From a virus, in IMG/VR virus record IMGVR_UViG_3300009168_000124, positions 1-22,617 of that record: a stretch of 22,617 nt of DNA; one strand, given 5' to 3'. Below the pieces are notes generated by a model. That model was not told the origin of the DNA, ran no database searches, and saw nothing but the letters and a program-made list of their open reading frames with translations. Positions 14,647 to 22,364 of the stretch are shown in pieces. Position numbers and translations under genes: made by a program. Numbering within the stretch: position 1 is the first letter of the stretch; every line of letters starts with the position of its first letter.

Positions 14647-17004
14647 TCACCCTACGGTTTCGAGCAGGCGACGGGCACGCTCGGCGCGGAGGGCGTCGGT
14701 GATCCGGGCGGCGCGGGCGTGGCGGTCCCGCTTGTCCAGCGCGGCGGTGACGCCCTTCTCCACGACCAGCTCGATACGGCCGTAGCTGACGTTGGGATCG
14801 ACGGTCACGATGGCCGCCGCCGTGAGCGACAGAACCATGTCGCCCGAGGCCGCCATCGACACGCGGGGGATGGGAAAGCCGGGGACGTTCACCACCAGCG
14901 CTCCCACCAGCTCGAGGTTGCCAGCGATGCGCCGCCAGTCGCCCGAGAGCGCTCCCGCCTTGACGGCGTGGACCTGGGCCTCGGTGACGCCGGGACGCGT
15001 GGCGCCCGCGACCCAGATGCCGAACTGGTCCTCGCCCGCGGCGACGTCGGCCACGACCGTGCCGGTGTGGTCGTAGTGGCGCACCGTCTCGTTGGGGCTG
15101 AGGTCGTCCCCGGCGTGGCCGGTGTTCATGGTGATGTTGCCGACCGACACCGGGCCGCCCGCCGTCTCGACCTCGCCGGTGCGGAAGTAGGCGTAGTCGT
15201 GGGTCGAGCGCGGCGCCGTGACGCACTGCTTGTCGATGCCGACGTGGCAGGTGTCCCACGTCGCCAGATGGCCGCTGACCTGACCGTCGGCCGAGATGGT
15301 CAGCGGCATGGGGCCGTCGAATCCGGGGTCCTGGAACCATTCGATGGGCGGGAGCATGGTGTCCTCCAGTTCGTCGGCCGCTGAGAAGGCGGCGAGCACA
15401 GCTAGTAGCTCGGGCGAGTCGAGCTGGACGTCGATGGGTTCGAGAGCGGCGGCCGACAGGCGATGCCCACGATGGCCGTGCTTGCCCTTGTGCGGACCCT
15501 GGTTGGGCCAGAAGCCGAGGGCGACGTAGTGCAGGTTGGCGCAGGTGCCGTCCAGGTACGCCTTGTTGTGGATGTACTTGCCCAGCTGGCGGCGGCAGCG
15601 GTTGAAGTCGCCGGGCGCGCCCCAGCCGATCTTGGCCACGCCCTTGCCGCGTGTCCAGTACGTCCGCAAGCGCTGCGTCTCGCGCGGGTTGGTGATCCAG
15701 CCCGGGGCGTCGTGGGTGTTCACCGGGCCTACCGCCACGAGGGCCTCGTCATCGAGGGAGGCGGCGAGCGAGTCGGGCGGCTCTTCCTTCAGCTGCGAGT
15801 AGAGGCCACGCAGCGCCCGGCGGGCCTTGGCCTTCTGCTCAGCGGGTGCGTTCACGCCGCCGCGGGCGCCAGCCAGAGCAGCCGCGGCGGCGTGAACACC
15901 GGCCCGGTTCACGGTCCCGGTCGGGGTCCGCACCGGAAGCTTGCACTCGCCCTTGGACGTGGGCGCGCCGCTGTGCAGATGGATGAGACAGGCCCTGTGC
16001 CACTGCTCGATGGAATAGTCAGCGGCTGACCACTTCGACCACGGCTCCTCGGAGATGGCGGCGGTCACGTGATCGTCGCCCCACCACAGCTCCACGCCGT
16101 CGAGCATGACCGAGCGCGGCGCGCTGTCGGGCGGGTCGATGCCGTAGCCGAGCGTCATGTGTGGGGTGAAGTGCGGATGCTTGCCGTCGGGCGTGGCCAC
16201 GCCTTCGAGCGAGCGGCGCAGCGCTTCCAACTCGGGCGACTCCAACAGCAGCACCGTCGCCTGCGGGTCGTCGTCGCCCATGCGGGCCACGCCGCCGACG
16301 CTGGCCTCGGCCATCAGCGACTGGTTGCTGACCCAATGCGCCAGCGTCTCGCGCAATTGCTGCGACTGCTCGCCGGTGTGGCCGAAGAAGCCGAGGGTGG
16401 CGTGCAGGCCCTCGGGCGGCAGCCCTCCTGCGACGGCGAGACGATCGGCGTCGGCCACGCGCGCTACGACGGCGATGCCGTCGCTGGGTCCGGCAGCGGC
16501 GGCCAGTTGGTCGGACGCGGCCACGTCGAGGCGGCACCGGCAGTTGATCCACACGTCGGGCGGACCGACCGGCTGACCGGGGTACATCAGCGGGTAGCCG
16601 CCGACGTCGAAGGGCACACCGGCGGCGGTGGTCGTGCCGTGCAGCGGCACGTGCATCTCACGCACGCGGTCGTCCTGCATCGTGCGCCAGATGAAGCGGG
16701 CGCCGGGTTCGGCGGCGGCGACGGTGGCGGCGTTGATGGCAGCGGTGACGATCCACTGCGCGACGAGTTCGGGATCGGACTCGTCGGTGGTGGCGTCCAC
16801 GGCGCCGATGATGGAGGCGGCGAAGCGGTCGACCTCGCCCTGAATGTCCTCGGGTCCGCTGGACGGATCGAGTTCGTCCCACGCCGAGGCGAACAGTTCC
16901 TCGGCGATGAGGTGGAGGGCGGCGCGGCGCTCCTCCGCTTCGGTCGCGCCGATGGCGCGGGTGACCATCGGCGTGATGCGGCGCACGGCCCTGTCGTTGT
17001 CCAT
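14647..17004 (-). CDS. MuF-like minor head protein fused to 2H phosphoesterase and capsid maturation protease-like domains
   Basis: 785 residues. ATG 17004 is preferred over GTG 17007 because AGGAGG (17009-17014) is too close to the GTG. About 1-160 is MuF-like (RTMQDDRVREMHVPLHG, then PPDVWINCRCRL). About 175-330 has the two motifs of the 2H phosphoesterase superfamily: H201-A-T203-L and H282-M-T284-L, about 80 residues apart. About 340-410 holds KLPVRTPTG and LAGARGGVNAP; about 427-505 has THDAPGWI and WGAPGDFNRCRRQLGKYI; neither has a known function to me. About 550-720 resembles capsid maturation proteases of actinobacterial phages (GHLATWDTCHVG, TGHAGDD, VKAGALSGDWRR); H630 and S687 are catalytic candidates. 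The C-terminus is an Arg-rich helix. It follows the portal gene, as expected. No stop or frame break separates the domains. Confidence 0.82.
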   Translation of the reverse strand: MDNDRAVRRITPMVTRAIGATEAEERRAALHLIAEELFASAWDELDPSSGPEDIQGEVDRFAASIIGAVDATTDESDPELVAQWIVTAAINAATVAAAEPGARFIWRTMQDDRVREMHVPLHGTTTAAGVPFDVGGYPLMYPGQPVGPPDVWINCRCRLDVAASDQLAAAAGPSDGIAVVARVADADRLAVAGGLPPEGLHATLGFFGHTGEQSQQLRETLAHWVSNQSLMAEASVGGVARMGDDDPQATVLLLESPELEALRRSLEGVATPDGKHPHFTPHMTLGYGIDPPDSAPRSVMLDGVELWWGDDHVTAAISEEPWSKWSAADYSIEQWHRACLIHLHSGAPTSKGECKLPVRTPTGTVNRAGVHAAAAALAGARGGVNAPAEQKAKARRALRGLYSQLKEEPPDSLAASLDDEALVAVGPVNTHDAPGWITNPRETQRLRTYWTRGKGVAKIGWGAPGDFNRCRRQLGKYIHNKAYLDGTCANLHYVALGFWPNQGPHKGKHGHRGHRLSAAALEPIDVQLDSPELLAVLAAFSAADELEDTMLPPIEWFQDPGFDGPMPLTISADGQVSGHLATWDTCHVGIDKQCVTAPRSTHDYAYFRTGEVETAGGPVSVGNITMNTGHAGDDLSPNETVRHYDHTGTVVADVAAGEDQFGIWVAGATRPGVTEAQVHAVKAGALSGDWRRIAGNLELVGALVVNVPGFPIPRVSMAASGDMVLSLTAAAIVTVDPNVSYGRIELVVEKGVTAALDKRDRHARAARITDALRAERARRLLETVG
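15850..15897. repeat. Perfect 16-bp inverted repeat inside the MuF fusion gene
   Basis: Arms 15850-15865 and 15882-15897 (GTTCACGCCGCCGCGG and its exact reverse complement) flank a 16-base spacer. The arms are in codon phase with each other: on the minus strand one encodes Val-His-Ala-Ala-Ala and the other Arg-Gly-Gly-Val-Asn. It could form a strong hairpin in the operon RNA. No U-run follows. Confidence 0.9.
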
Positions 17005-17012
17005 CACGCCTC

Positions 17013-18812
17013 CTATTCGACGGGGGCCAGCGCCACCGGCCGGGAACCGATGAGCGCCGCCATCACGACCTGGCTGTGGTCGCGGTGGCTCCCCAGCAAC
17101 CCTCGCACGTAGAAGTCGAGCGTGGCGATGACGCCATCGGCGTCATCGGTGTACGGCTCCAGCACGGCGAAGGCGCAGTCCCACGCCCCGGCGAGCAGAT
17201 GGTCGGGATCACCGGCCAGGTGCTTGTAGACGTCGGTGGGCGCCATCTTCGTCGTGTCGGTACGGGGATGAGCGTTGCGGAGGCGGTTCCCGGCGCGCTC
17301 CAGCGCGCGGTACACGAGCACGTCGCACGCCGCCGCCAGGCTCGACTGCTCCCGGGTGGCGCGCTCCTCGGCCCGACGGCGCGACGGCGGGTTGCGGTTG
17401 GGCAGCTCGGGCGTGACGTCGGTTCGCTGGTCGTCGGGCGGCGGTCGGTTGGCTCCCGAGTCGGGGAGCAGACCCAAGTCGGCTCCGAGGAGGTGAAGCG
17501 CGGCCTGGGTCTGCTCCGGGCTGGTGGAACCCGTAGCGATCTTCCGCAGCAACCAGATACGCACCTGCTCGTCGCCCGGCGCGTCCTCCTGCTGGAAGCC
17601 CGTCTCCCGGCGCAGGGCGATGCCACTCAGCTCGCCCCGGTCGTAGAGCTCGATGGCTTCCTGGCTCCGGTTGGGCCGCAGACGGATGCCGGACGTGTCG
17701 GCGATGACGAAGTAGTCCTCGGCGTCGGGGACGAGTCCCTTCAACGCCGGTTGCAGATACTGCTCGGTCAGGGCGTAGGCGATGATGGCGAGCTTCGGCT
17801 CCAGGTGGGCCTTGACGGCGGACTCCTCGCTCAGCCAGGCGTTCCAGTGGTTGGCGTCGGCAACGCCCAGCAGGACCTCGGGCGGTACGTCGAGGCCGAG
17901 CGCCAGCCGCTTGATGGCGGCGTCGCGCATCTCGACGACCTTCTCGTCCAGGTCGGTCCAGAACTTGATCCACTCGTTCTTGCCGAGCGAGTCGGTCGGG
18001 ACCATCGCCACGATGGGCACGAGCGCCGAGGGGTCCTCGGGGTTCTCGATCGGCGTCATCATCGCCTCGGCCAGCATCTTCATGAAGTGCGTGGCCGGGG
18101 AGGCGGCAGGGTCGGCGCCCGCGGGGACCGGGAAGTCGACCTCGTTGGACAGGAACAGGATGCCGTTGCCCGCCAGGCGGGACCGGACCTGGGCGTTGAT
18201 GTGGGCGTCGTAGCTGCGAATCTGCCCGAGGGTGTTCAGGTTGGCCCGTACCGGACTGTCGGGCCGGGTGGGGTCGCGGGGATGCGGCGTCCAGGTGCGG
18301 ATGACGAGGTCCTGGGGGCTGAGCGACTCCGGCCCGCCCTCGGTGCCGAAGTCGGCCTGGAGGCGCACCGTGCCCGATGCGCCGTTGCCGAGCTGGGTGA
18401 CCTTCCCGGCAGCCAGGCAGTTCCAGTCGTCGCGGGCGGCGCGGTTGACGATGTAGACCTCACCGGCGACGGTCGTGTGGATGCCGAACAGCTGGAGCAT
18501 CTGGGCCTGGCCCTGTGGCCCGCCGTACAGCGCTTCCATCGCCTCGGTGGCCGGGTCCTTGGCGTCCATGATGGGCACCAGCATCCGGCCCTCACGCTTG
18601 GCCGGGACGAGGTTGGCCCGGGACAGGACGTTGCCGGTCCATTGCGCCACATAGCGCAACTCACCCGTCGTCTCCCAGAAGTTCCACGCCTGGTTCTGCC
18701 ATCCCTCGGGACGGCCCGCCATGTTCCGCGAGGAAGTGGGGAGTCGCACGGCCGAGGCCACGAAGCCGCTGGGAACCTTCAGCGGCGCTTCCGGTGTCCG
18801 GGTGCGCGCCAT
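17013..18812 (-). CDS. Portal protein
   Basis: 599 residues from ATG 18812, which begins 25 bases after the methyltransferase stop and has no clear ribosome site. The protein has the pattern of siphophage portals: an N-terminal helical segment with WNFWETTGELRYVAQWTGN, a beta-rich wing with VAGEVYIVNR and PQDLVIRTWTPHPRDP, then DAAIKRLALGLDVPPEVLLG, HWNAWLSEESAVKAHLEP and LTEQYLQPAL, typical of the stem/clip and crown-side helices of actinobacterial phage portals. The C-terminal quarter (about 460-599) is charged and Arg-rich. It forms the dodecameric DNA channel. The gene lies after the large terminase (with a three-gene insert) and before the MuF fusion. Confidence 0.93.
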   Translation of the reverse strand: MARTRTPEAPLKVPSGFVASAVRLPTSSRNMAGRPEGWQNQAWNFWETTGELRYVAQWTGNVLSRANLVPAKREGRMLVPIMDAKDPATEAMEALYGGPQGQAQMLQLFGIHTTVAGEVYIVNRAARDDWNCLAAGKVTQLGNGASGTVRLQADFGTEGGPESLSPQDLVIRTWTPHPRDPTRPDSPVRANLNTLGQIRSYDAHINAQVRSRLAGNGILFLSNEVDFPVPAGADPAASPATHFMKMLAEAMMTPIENPEDPSALVPIVAMVPTDSLGKNEWIKFWTDLDEKVVEMRDAAIKRLALGLDVPPEVLLGVADANHWNAWLSEESAVKAHLEPKLAIIAYALTEQYLQPALKGLVPDAEDYFVIADTSGIRLRPNRSQEAIELYDRGELSGIALRRETGFQQEDAPGDEQVRIWLLRKIATGSTSPEQTQAALHLLGADLGLLPDSGANRPPPDDQRTDVTPELPNRNPPSRRRAEERATREQSSLAAACDVLVYRALERAGNRLRNAHPRTDTTKMAPTDVYKHLAGDPDHLLAGAWDCAFAVLEPYTDDADGVIATLDFYVRGLLGSHRDHSQVVMAALIGSRPVALAPVE

Positions 18813-18837
18813 TGGGCGACGAGCGTAGACCCGACGC

Positions 18838-19473
18838 TCAGGCCGTCAGGGCACCGAGTAGTTGTTCGCCGAGGAAGGCGGTGTAGGCGGGCGGGATGGC
18901 CTGGGTCATCTCGTCGCCGGTCATCCAGTGTGTGCCCATCGCCGCCGCGCTCAGCTCCCGGCGCACCCGGTAGGTGCCGACCTCGACGGTGAAGCGGGGG
19001 TTGGGCCGGTTGCTGGCCGGGGGGAAGGCGCGCTCGCGGGGATGGCTGCACACCGAGCCGACCAGGGCGACGTTGGACTCGAACAGGCGGTGACGCCGCA
19101 CGTACAGGCCGAAGCTCGACCCGCACAGCTGCACCGGATTGACGAGCGGGGCACCGGGGACGTTCTCGATCACCCACACGTGGGCCCGGGCCATGAGCAT
19201 CCGCCGGGTGATCCAGATGAGGTCGACGGCGTTGCGGTTCACGCCCCGGCGGCGCCGGTAGGCCGACCATGCCTGACACGGCGGCGAGGCGTGGACGACG
19301 TCGAAGTCGGCCAGGAACTCAGGGCGCCTGAGAATGGCGAGGGCGTCGGCGCGGATGAAGTCGTAGGGGTAGCGGGGCTGGTCGACGTGGTCCACGCCCA
19401 CCACCTCGAAGCCCGCTCGGGCGTAGCCCACCGACGCCCCGCCCGCCCCGCAGAACAGGTCGAGCAGCCTCAC
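18838..19473 (-). CDS. DNA (cytosine-5-)-methyltransferase
   Basis: 211 residues from GTG 19473, which overlaps the stop of the 45-residue gene as GTGA; this and motif I at residues 4-12 decide the start. Motifs are in order: I LDLFCGAGG; IV SPPCQAWS with catalytic Cys66; VI VIENVPGA (Glu103); VIII-like LYVRRHRLFE; X QAIPPAYTAFLGEQLL. It transfers a methyl group from S-adenosylmethionine to cytosine C5. At 211 residues it is shorter than classical enzymes (300-400), with a very small target-recognition region, as in other phage-encoded forms. No partner restriction enzyme is nearby, so it is probably an orphan enzyme protecting phage DNA from host restriction. Target sequence cannot be read from the sequence. 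Confidence 0.9.
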   Translation of the reverse strand: MRLLDLFCGAGGASVGYARAGFEVVGVDHVDQPRYPYDFIRADALAILRRPEFLADFDVVHASPPCQAWSAYRRRRGVNRNAVDLIWITRRMLMARAHVWVIENVPGAPLVNPVQLCGSSFGLYVRRHRLFESNVALVGSVCSHPRERAFPPASNRPNPRFTVEVGTYRVRRELSAAAMGTHWMTGDEMTQAIPPAYTAFLGEQLLGALTA

Positions 19474-19607
19474 CGGAACAGCTTCCCGCACGCCGTGCAC
19501 TCGCTGGCGTAGCCCATGAACCGTTCGTCGCCGTGGATGAAGCGGATGGCCCACGAGGGATGGGGACACTGACGCTGGTACCGGCGCCACCGCCACCAGC
19601 CGAACAT
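19470..19607 (-). CDS. Small zinc-ribbon-like protein
   Basis: 45 residues from ATG 19607, which shares its A with the stop of the DUF1360-like gene (TGATG). It begins MFGWWRWRR and has CPHPSWAIRFIHGDERF and then ECTACGKLFR. The C-P-H and C-x-x-C pairs could form one zinc site. Small proteins with the IHGDE core are familiar from actinobacterial phages but have no known function. Translational coupling on both sides argues that it is real. Start within the longer upstream frame was rejected because the overlap-coupled ATG fits better. Confidence 0.75.
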   Translation of the reverse strand: MFGWWRWRRYQRQCPHPSWAIRFIHGDERFMGYASECTACGKLFR

Positions 19608-19951
19608 CAGCCCCTCGCGTCGGGGGGAATGTCGCGGGCGCACAGGAACGCCGCCAGCCACGCCACCGCGAACCACGTGTTGGCGAACCACCACGTCCAG
19701 TGCAATCCCGTGCCCCACGCCCACGCCAGGTCGATGAGCGACAGCCACGGCGAGATGCACCAGGGGCACTCGGCCAGACCCTCCCACCTTGTAGGGACGT
19801 GGGACACGTAGAACTCGCGAACTTTCACGATCGGCGGGAAGTCGTCGTCGATGAGCAGACGGGTGGCCCGGGCCACGGCCAGCACGCCGACCACGAAGGC
19901 GGCGACGATGGTGACGGGCTGGTCGAGCGTGACGGTGACGTCGGCCAGCAT
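19607..19951 (-). CDS. DUF1360-type membrane protein
   Basis: 114 residues from ATG 19951, with GGGGGTG about eight bases upstream. Hydrophobic stretches are at about residues 12-32 and 68-106. The core ECPWCISPWLSL, preceded by a KVREFY segment, is characteristic of the DUF1360 family, present in many actinobacterial phages and in Bacillus. Function is unknown. The CPWC pair might be redox-active or bind metal. It heads a three-gene coupled cassette (membrane protein, zinc-ribbon-like protein, methyltransferase) set between terminase and portal genes. Confidence 0.8.
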   Translation of the reverse strand: MLADVTVTLDQPVTIVAAFVVGVLAVARATRLLIDDDFPPIVKVREFYVSHVPTRWEGLAECPWCISPWLSLIDLAWAWGTGLHWTWWFANTWFAVAWLAAFLCARDIPPDARG

Positions 19952-20003
19952 CTGTGTCACACCCCCGGCGTATGGTTCACGGCCAGGCGGGAACGCAGCG
20001 GGC

Positions 20004-20126
20004 ATGAGCGAACAGCAGACCCCGCAGACGCCCGACCCCAACGAGACGCCCGACGAGCGCCGCGAGCGCGAGCAGCGTGAGCGGGAGCAGCGGGAGCGCC
20101 CCGGCCAGTCACAGTCGCAGTCGTAG
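20004..20126 (+). CDS. Possible small disordered protein on the opposite strand
   Basis: 40 residues from ATG 20004: a polar start (MSEQQTPQTPDPNETPDE), an Arg/Glu/Gln-rich middle and a Gln/Ser end. It fills the only sizeable gap without a minus-strand gene (19952-20126). Nearly all third codon positions are G or C, as in real genes here, while the opposite strand in this gap reads as Cys/Arg-rich nonsense. Its stop (20124-20126) directly abuts the large terminase stop (20127-20129) in convergent order. Against it: no good ribosome site and no clear promoter. If real, it is the only plus-strand gene in the window. Function unknown. Confidence 0.4.
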   Translation: MSEQQTPQTPDPNETPDERREREQREREQRERPGQSQSQS

Positions 20127-21512
20127 TCACGACGCCACCACACTCAGCCCGGCCGACTCCGCCCGCTGGCGCAGCGACGCAGGCGTGGCGATGTCGGCGC
20201 GGGCGTGGCGCCCGAGCAGGTTCGTCGCGCCGTGGACCAGGGCGTCGAGGCGGTTGGGGCTGAAGTTGTCCTCATACGGCCGCCAGGAGGTCATCTCCTC
20301 CTCGAGCTCAGGGAAGATGCCGACGTGGTGGACCTTGTGCTGCTCGTAGACCCCCACGATCGGCTCGGCCCGGATGGCCTTGCCCCGCCGTGACGTGACC
20401 AGGATGATCCGCTTGGTGACACCGGCCGACTGCAACGTGTGGCGCACCATGTCGCCGCCGTAGTTCTTCTCGGCGACCACGGCGTCGGCGGCGAACTCGT
20501 CGTAGACGGCGTCGACGGCCTTGGCCCACCCCAGCGGCGAGTAGCGCCCGCTGCGGTCGGCCAGCACGTAGAGATGGCCCTCCAGGAAGCCGACGACGAT
20601 GATGCCGGTCTCGTCGGAGGTCTTGTTGGCGGTACCGGCGGGGTCCACCGCCACCACCACGCGGGTCAGCTCGGGGGCGAAGGGCAGGCGGTCGGGTTCG
20701 ATGAGGTCATACGTCCACAGCGCGCCCTCGATGTCGTCGAGCAGCTCGCCGTGAATCTCCTGGCGCCCCAGGCGGGTGCCCTCGTAGCGGGCGATGACGA
20801 TCTCGGCGAAGGTCGGCGCCAGGTTGTCGATGTTGTCGTAGGTGCTGGCGGTGGCCAGGCGCGTGCGGGGGTCGGCGGTGACCTCCTTCATCCACTTGCG
20901 GGGCTTGGGCGTGGTGGTGGCGCAGATGCGGGGGCGGCGCCCGATCCGCAGGCCGAACAGCAGGTTGTCCCACGCCTCCTGGATCAGGGCCCAGTGGGCC
21001 GGTTCGTCGATCCAGGCGTAGCCGTGCTCGGGGCCGCGCAGGCGGTCGGGTTCCTCGGCCGAATACGTCGTCCCCACGGCGCCGTTGGGCCACGTCAGCC
21101 GTCGCTTGGACGGCTCGTAGGCGGGGCGGAAGTCGGGGGCGGCGATGGTCAGCAGGCCGCTTTCGCCTTCGAGCATGATGTCGCGCACGTCGGCGCCGGT
21201 GGCCCCCACGATGGCCAGGCGGTGGGTCACGTTGGCCATGCGGTGCGTGTACTCCGACCCGGCCCGGGTCTTCCCGGCGCCCCGGCCCGACTTCAGCAGC
21301 CACACCAGCCAGTCGGCGTCGGTGGGCGGGCGCTGGTCGGCCCGGGCGTGGTTCCACTCCCACACGTCGTGGGGCTTGCCGTTGCAGGCCGCATCGGGGC
21401 AGTAGAACGGGCGCCACGCCTCGTTGCGGGCGGCCTGGAGCTTCTCCAGGGCCTTGGCCTGGGCCGCCGGGGACCACCCCTTGTACGCCTGCGGGTCGAC
21501 GGCGGTGGTCAT
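20127..21512 (-). CDS. Terminase large subunit
   Basis: 461 residues from ATG 21512, with GAGGAGG a few bases upstream and an ATGA overlap with the previous gene. Walker A is GRGAGKT (residues 76-82), Walker B is YAWIDE with Asp169-Glu170, and the coupling motif is CATTTPKP (197-204). The nuclease domain has VVVAVDPAG (Asp290), VVAEKN (Glu348) and NRLDALVHG (Asp423), the acidic residues expected for the RNase H-like fold. The protein cuts concatemers and pumps DNA into the procapsid through the portal. Length and motif order fit a full, active enzyme. A longer upstream extension of the frame was rejected because it runs across the previous gene. Confidence 0.96.
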   Translation of the reverse strand: MTTAVDPQAYKGWSPAAQAKALEKLQAARNEAWRPFYCPDAACNGKPHDVWEWNHARADQRPPTDADWLVWLLKSGRGAGKTRAGSEYTHRMANVTHRLAIVGATGADVRDIMLEGESGLLTIAAPDFRPAYEPSKRRLTWPNGAVGTTYSAEEPDRLRGPEHGYAWIDEPAHWALIQEAWDNLLFGLRIGRRPRICATTTPKPRKWMKEVTADPRTRLATASTYDNIDNLAPTFAEIVIARYEGTRLGRQEIHGELLDDIEGALWTYDLIEPDRLPFAPELTRVVVAVDPAGTANKTSDETGIIVVGFLEGHLYVLADRSGRYSPLGWAKAVDAVYDEFAADAVVAEKNYGGDMVRHTLQSAGVTKRIILVTSRRGKAIRAEPIVGVYEQHKVHHVGIFPELEEEMTSWRPYEDNFSPNRLDALVHGATNLLGRHARADIATPASLRQRAESAGLSVVAS

Positions 21513-21862
21513 GGTGCCTCCTCGGGTGCCCAGATGCCATAGTGCCCCAGCCACTCCCGCTGCTCGGGCGGCACCCCCTCCATCATCAGGGCGTAGGCGG
21601 TGGCCGCCCGCATGAACCGCACCACCGTCAGGTCCCGGCGCTTGGCGTGGTCGCGGAGGATGACGAACTCGCCCAGCGGTACCTCCATCGACACCCGGCG
21701 CCGCCCCGGCAGCTGGCTCACGATGGTGGACGGGTCCCCGCCCAGCACCCGGTAGCGCCAGTACCGGACCCGGTCGGTGGCGGCGTCGAGGCGCCCGTCG
21801 ATCCACGCTTGCAGGTCGTCGCCGTCGACCACGCCGGGCAGGTGCTCATCAGGCGTCGACAA
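21509..21862 (-). CDS. Putative ribbon-helix-helix protein between terminase genes
   Basis: 117 residues if it starts at TTG 21862 (overlapping the upstream stop). GTG 21832 is an alternative, and neither has a strong ribosome site. The middle (about 54-95), RRRVSMEVPLGEFVILRDHA then VVRFMRAATAYALMMEG, looks like a strand followed by two helices, the ribbon-helix-helix DNA-binding pattern. The C-terminus is WLGHYGIWAPEEAP. It overlaps the large terminase start as ATGA. It could be a DNA-recognition partner of the terminase or a transcription regulator. Its genuine coding status is supported by the coupled stop and codon bias. Confidence 0.65.
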   Translation of the reverse strand: MSTPDEHLPGVVDGDDLQAWIDGRLDAATDRVRYWRYRVLGGDPSTIVSQLPGRRRVSMEVPLGEFVILRDHAKRRDLTVVRFMRAATAYALMMEGVPPEQREWLGHYGIWAPEEAP

Positions 21863-22364
21863 CGGAGGACTCGGTGTCCACGACGGTGGCCTCCAGCGCC
21901 CGCAGGTCGGCCAGCGACGTGGCCGTCATGCCCGCCACCCAGGAGTCGATCTCGGCGGTGGTGGGCGAGTGGACCACCACCTCGGCGGGGGCGTCCAGCC
22001 CGTACAGGCGCACGTGGCGGTCGATGATGGCGAGCGCCACCTTGGCCGCCGGGAGGTGCTCGGCGTGGTCGGGGTTGGTGGCCTTGCCCCACACCCCCCG
22101 CAACAGGCGCTCCAGGCGCCCGGCCTCCTCGGAGCGCAGCTGCTCGCGGCAGTGCGCGGTGGCGCTGGCGGCCAGCGTCGTCTCCACCGCGCTGCGGGCG
22201 GCCTTGGCGTCGGCGAAGGCCAGGGCGTCGGCGATCTCGGCGTAGCTGGCCCCGGCCAGGCGCAGGGCGACGGCGGCGTTGCCCGAGCGCTCCCGGCGCG
22301 ACGGCCCCCGGGCCTCGCCGGGGTCGTACATCGCCAGTTCCTCGGCCCGGGTGGCGTCATCCAC
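21849..22364 (-). CDS. Putative terminase small subunit
   Basis: 171 residues from GTG 22364, overlapping the previous stop by eight bases. The N-terminal region (about 25-65) has GNAAVALRLAGASYAEIADA, then a helix with AARSAVETTL, a helix-turn-helix like those of small terminases that bind the packaging site. A helical central part (LRSEEAGRLERLLRGVWG, then HLPAAKVALAIIDRHVRLYG) would oligomerise. A short acidic end follows. The gene sits just upstream of the large terminase, with one small gene between. Family membership is inferred from pattern and position. Confidence 0.68.
   Translation of the reverse strand: MDDATRAEELAMYDPGEARGPSRRERSGNAAVALRLAGASYAEIADALAFADAKAARSAVETTLAASATAHCREQLRSEEAGRLERLLRGVWGKATNPDHAEHLPAAKVALAIIDRHVRLYGLDAPAEVVVHSPTTAEIDSWVAGMTATSLADLRALEATVVDTESSVVDA

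Noticed and set aside
15850-15897. Intrinsic terminator
   Set aside because: The stem lies inside a coding region and is not followed by a T-run on either strand.
16015-16482. A separate RNA ligase/LigT-type gene
   Set aside because: There is no stop, frame change or ribosome site between it and the flanking MuF and protease regions, so it is a domain of one protein.
17076-18992. A 638-codon plus-strand open frame opposite the portal gene
   Set aside because: Same cause: high third-position GC makes long antisense frames. The portal on the minus strand explains the sequence.
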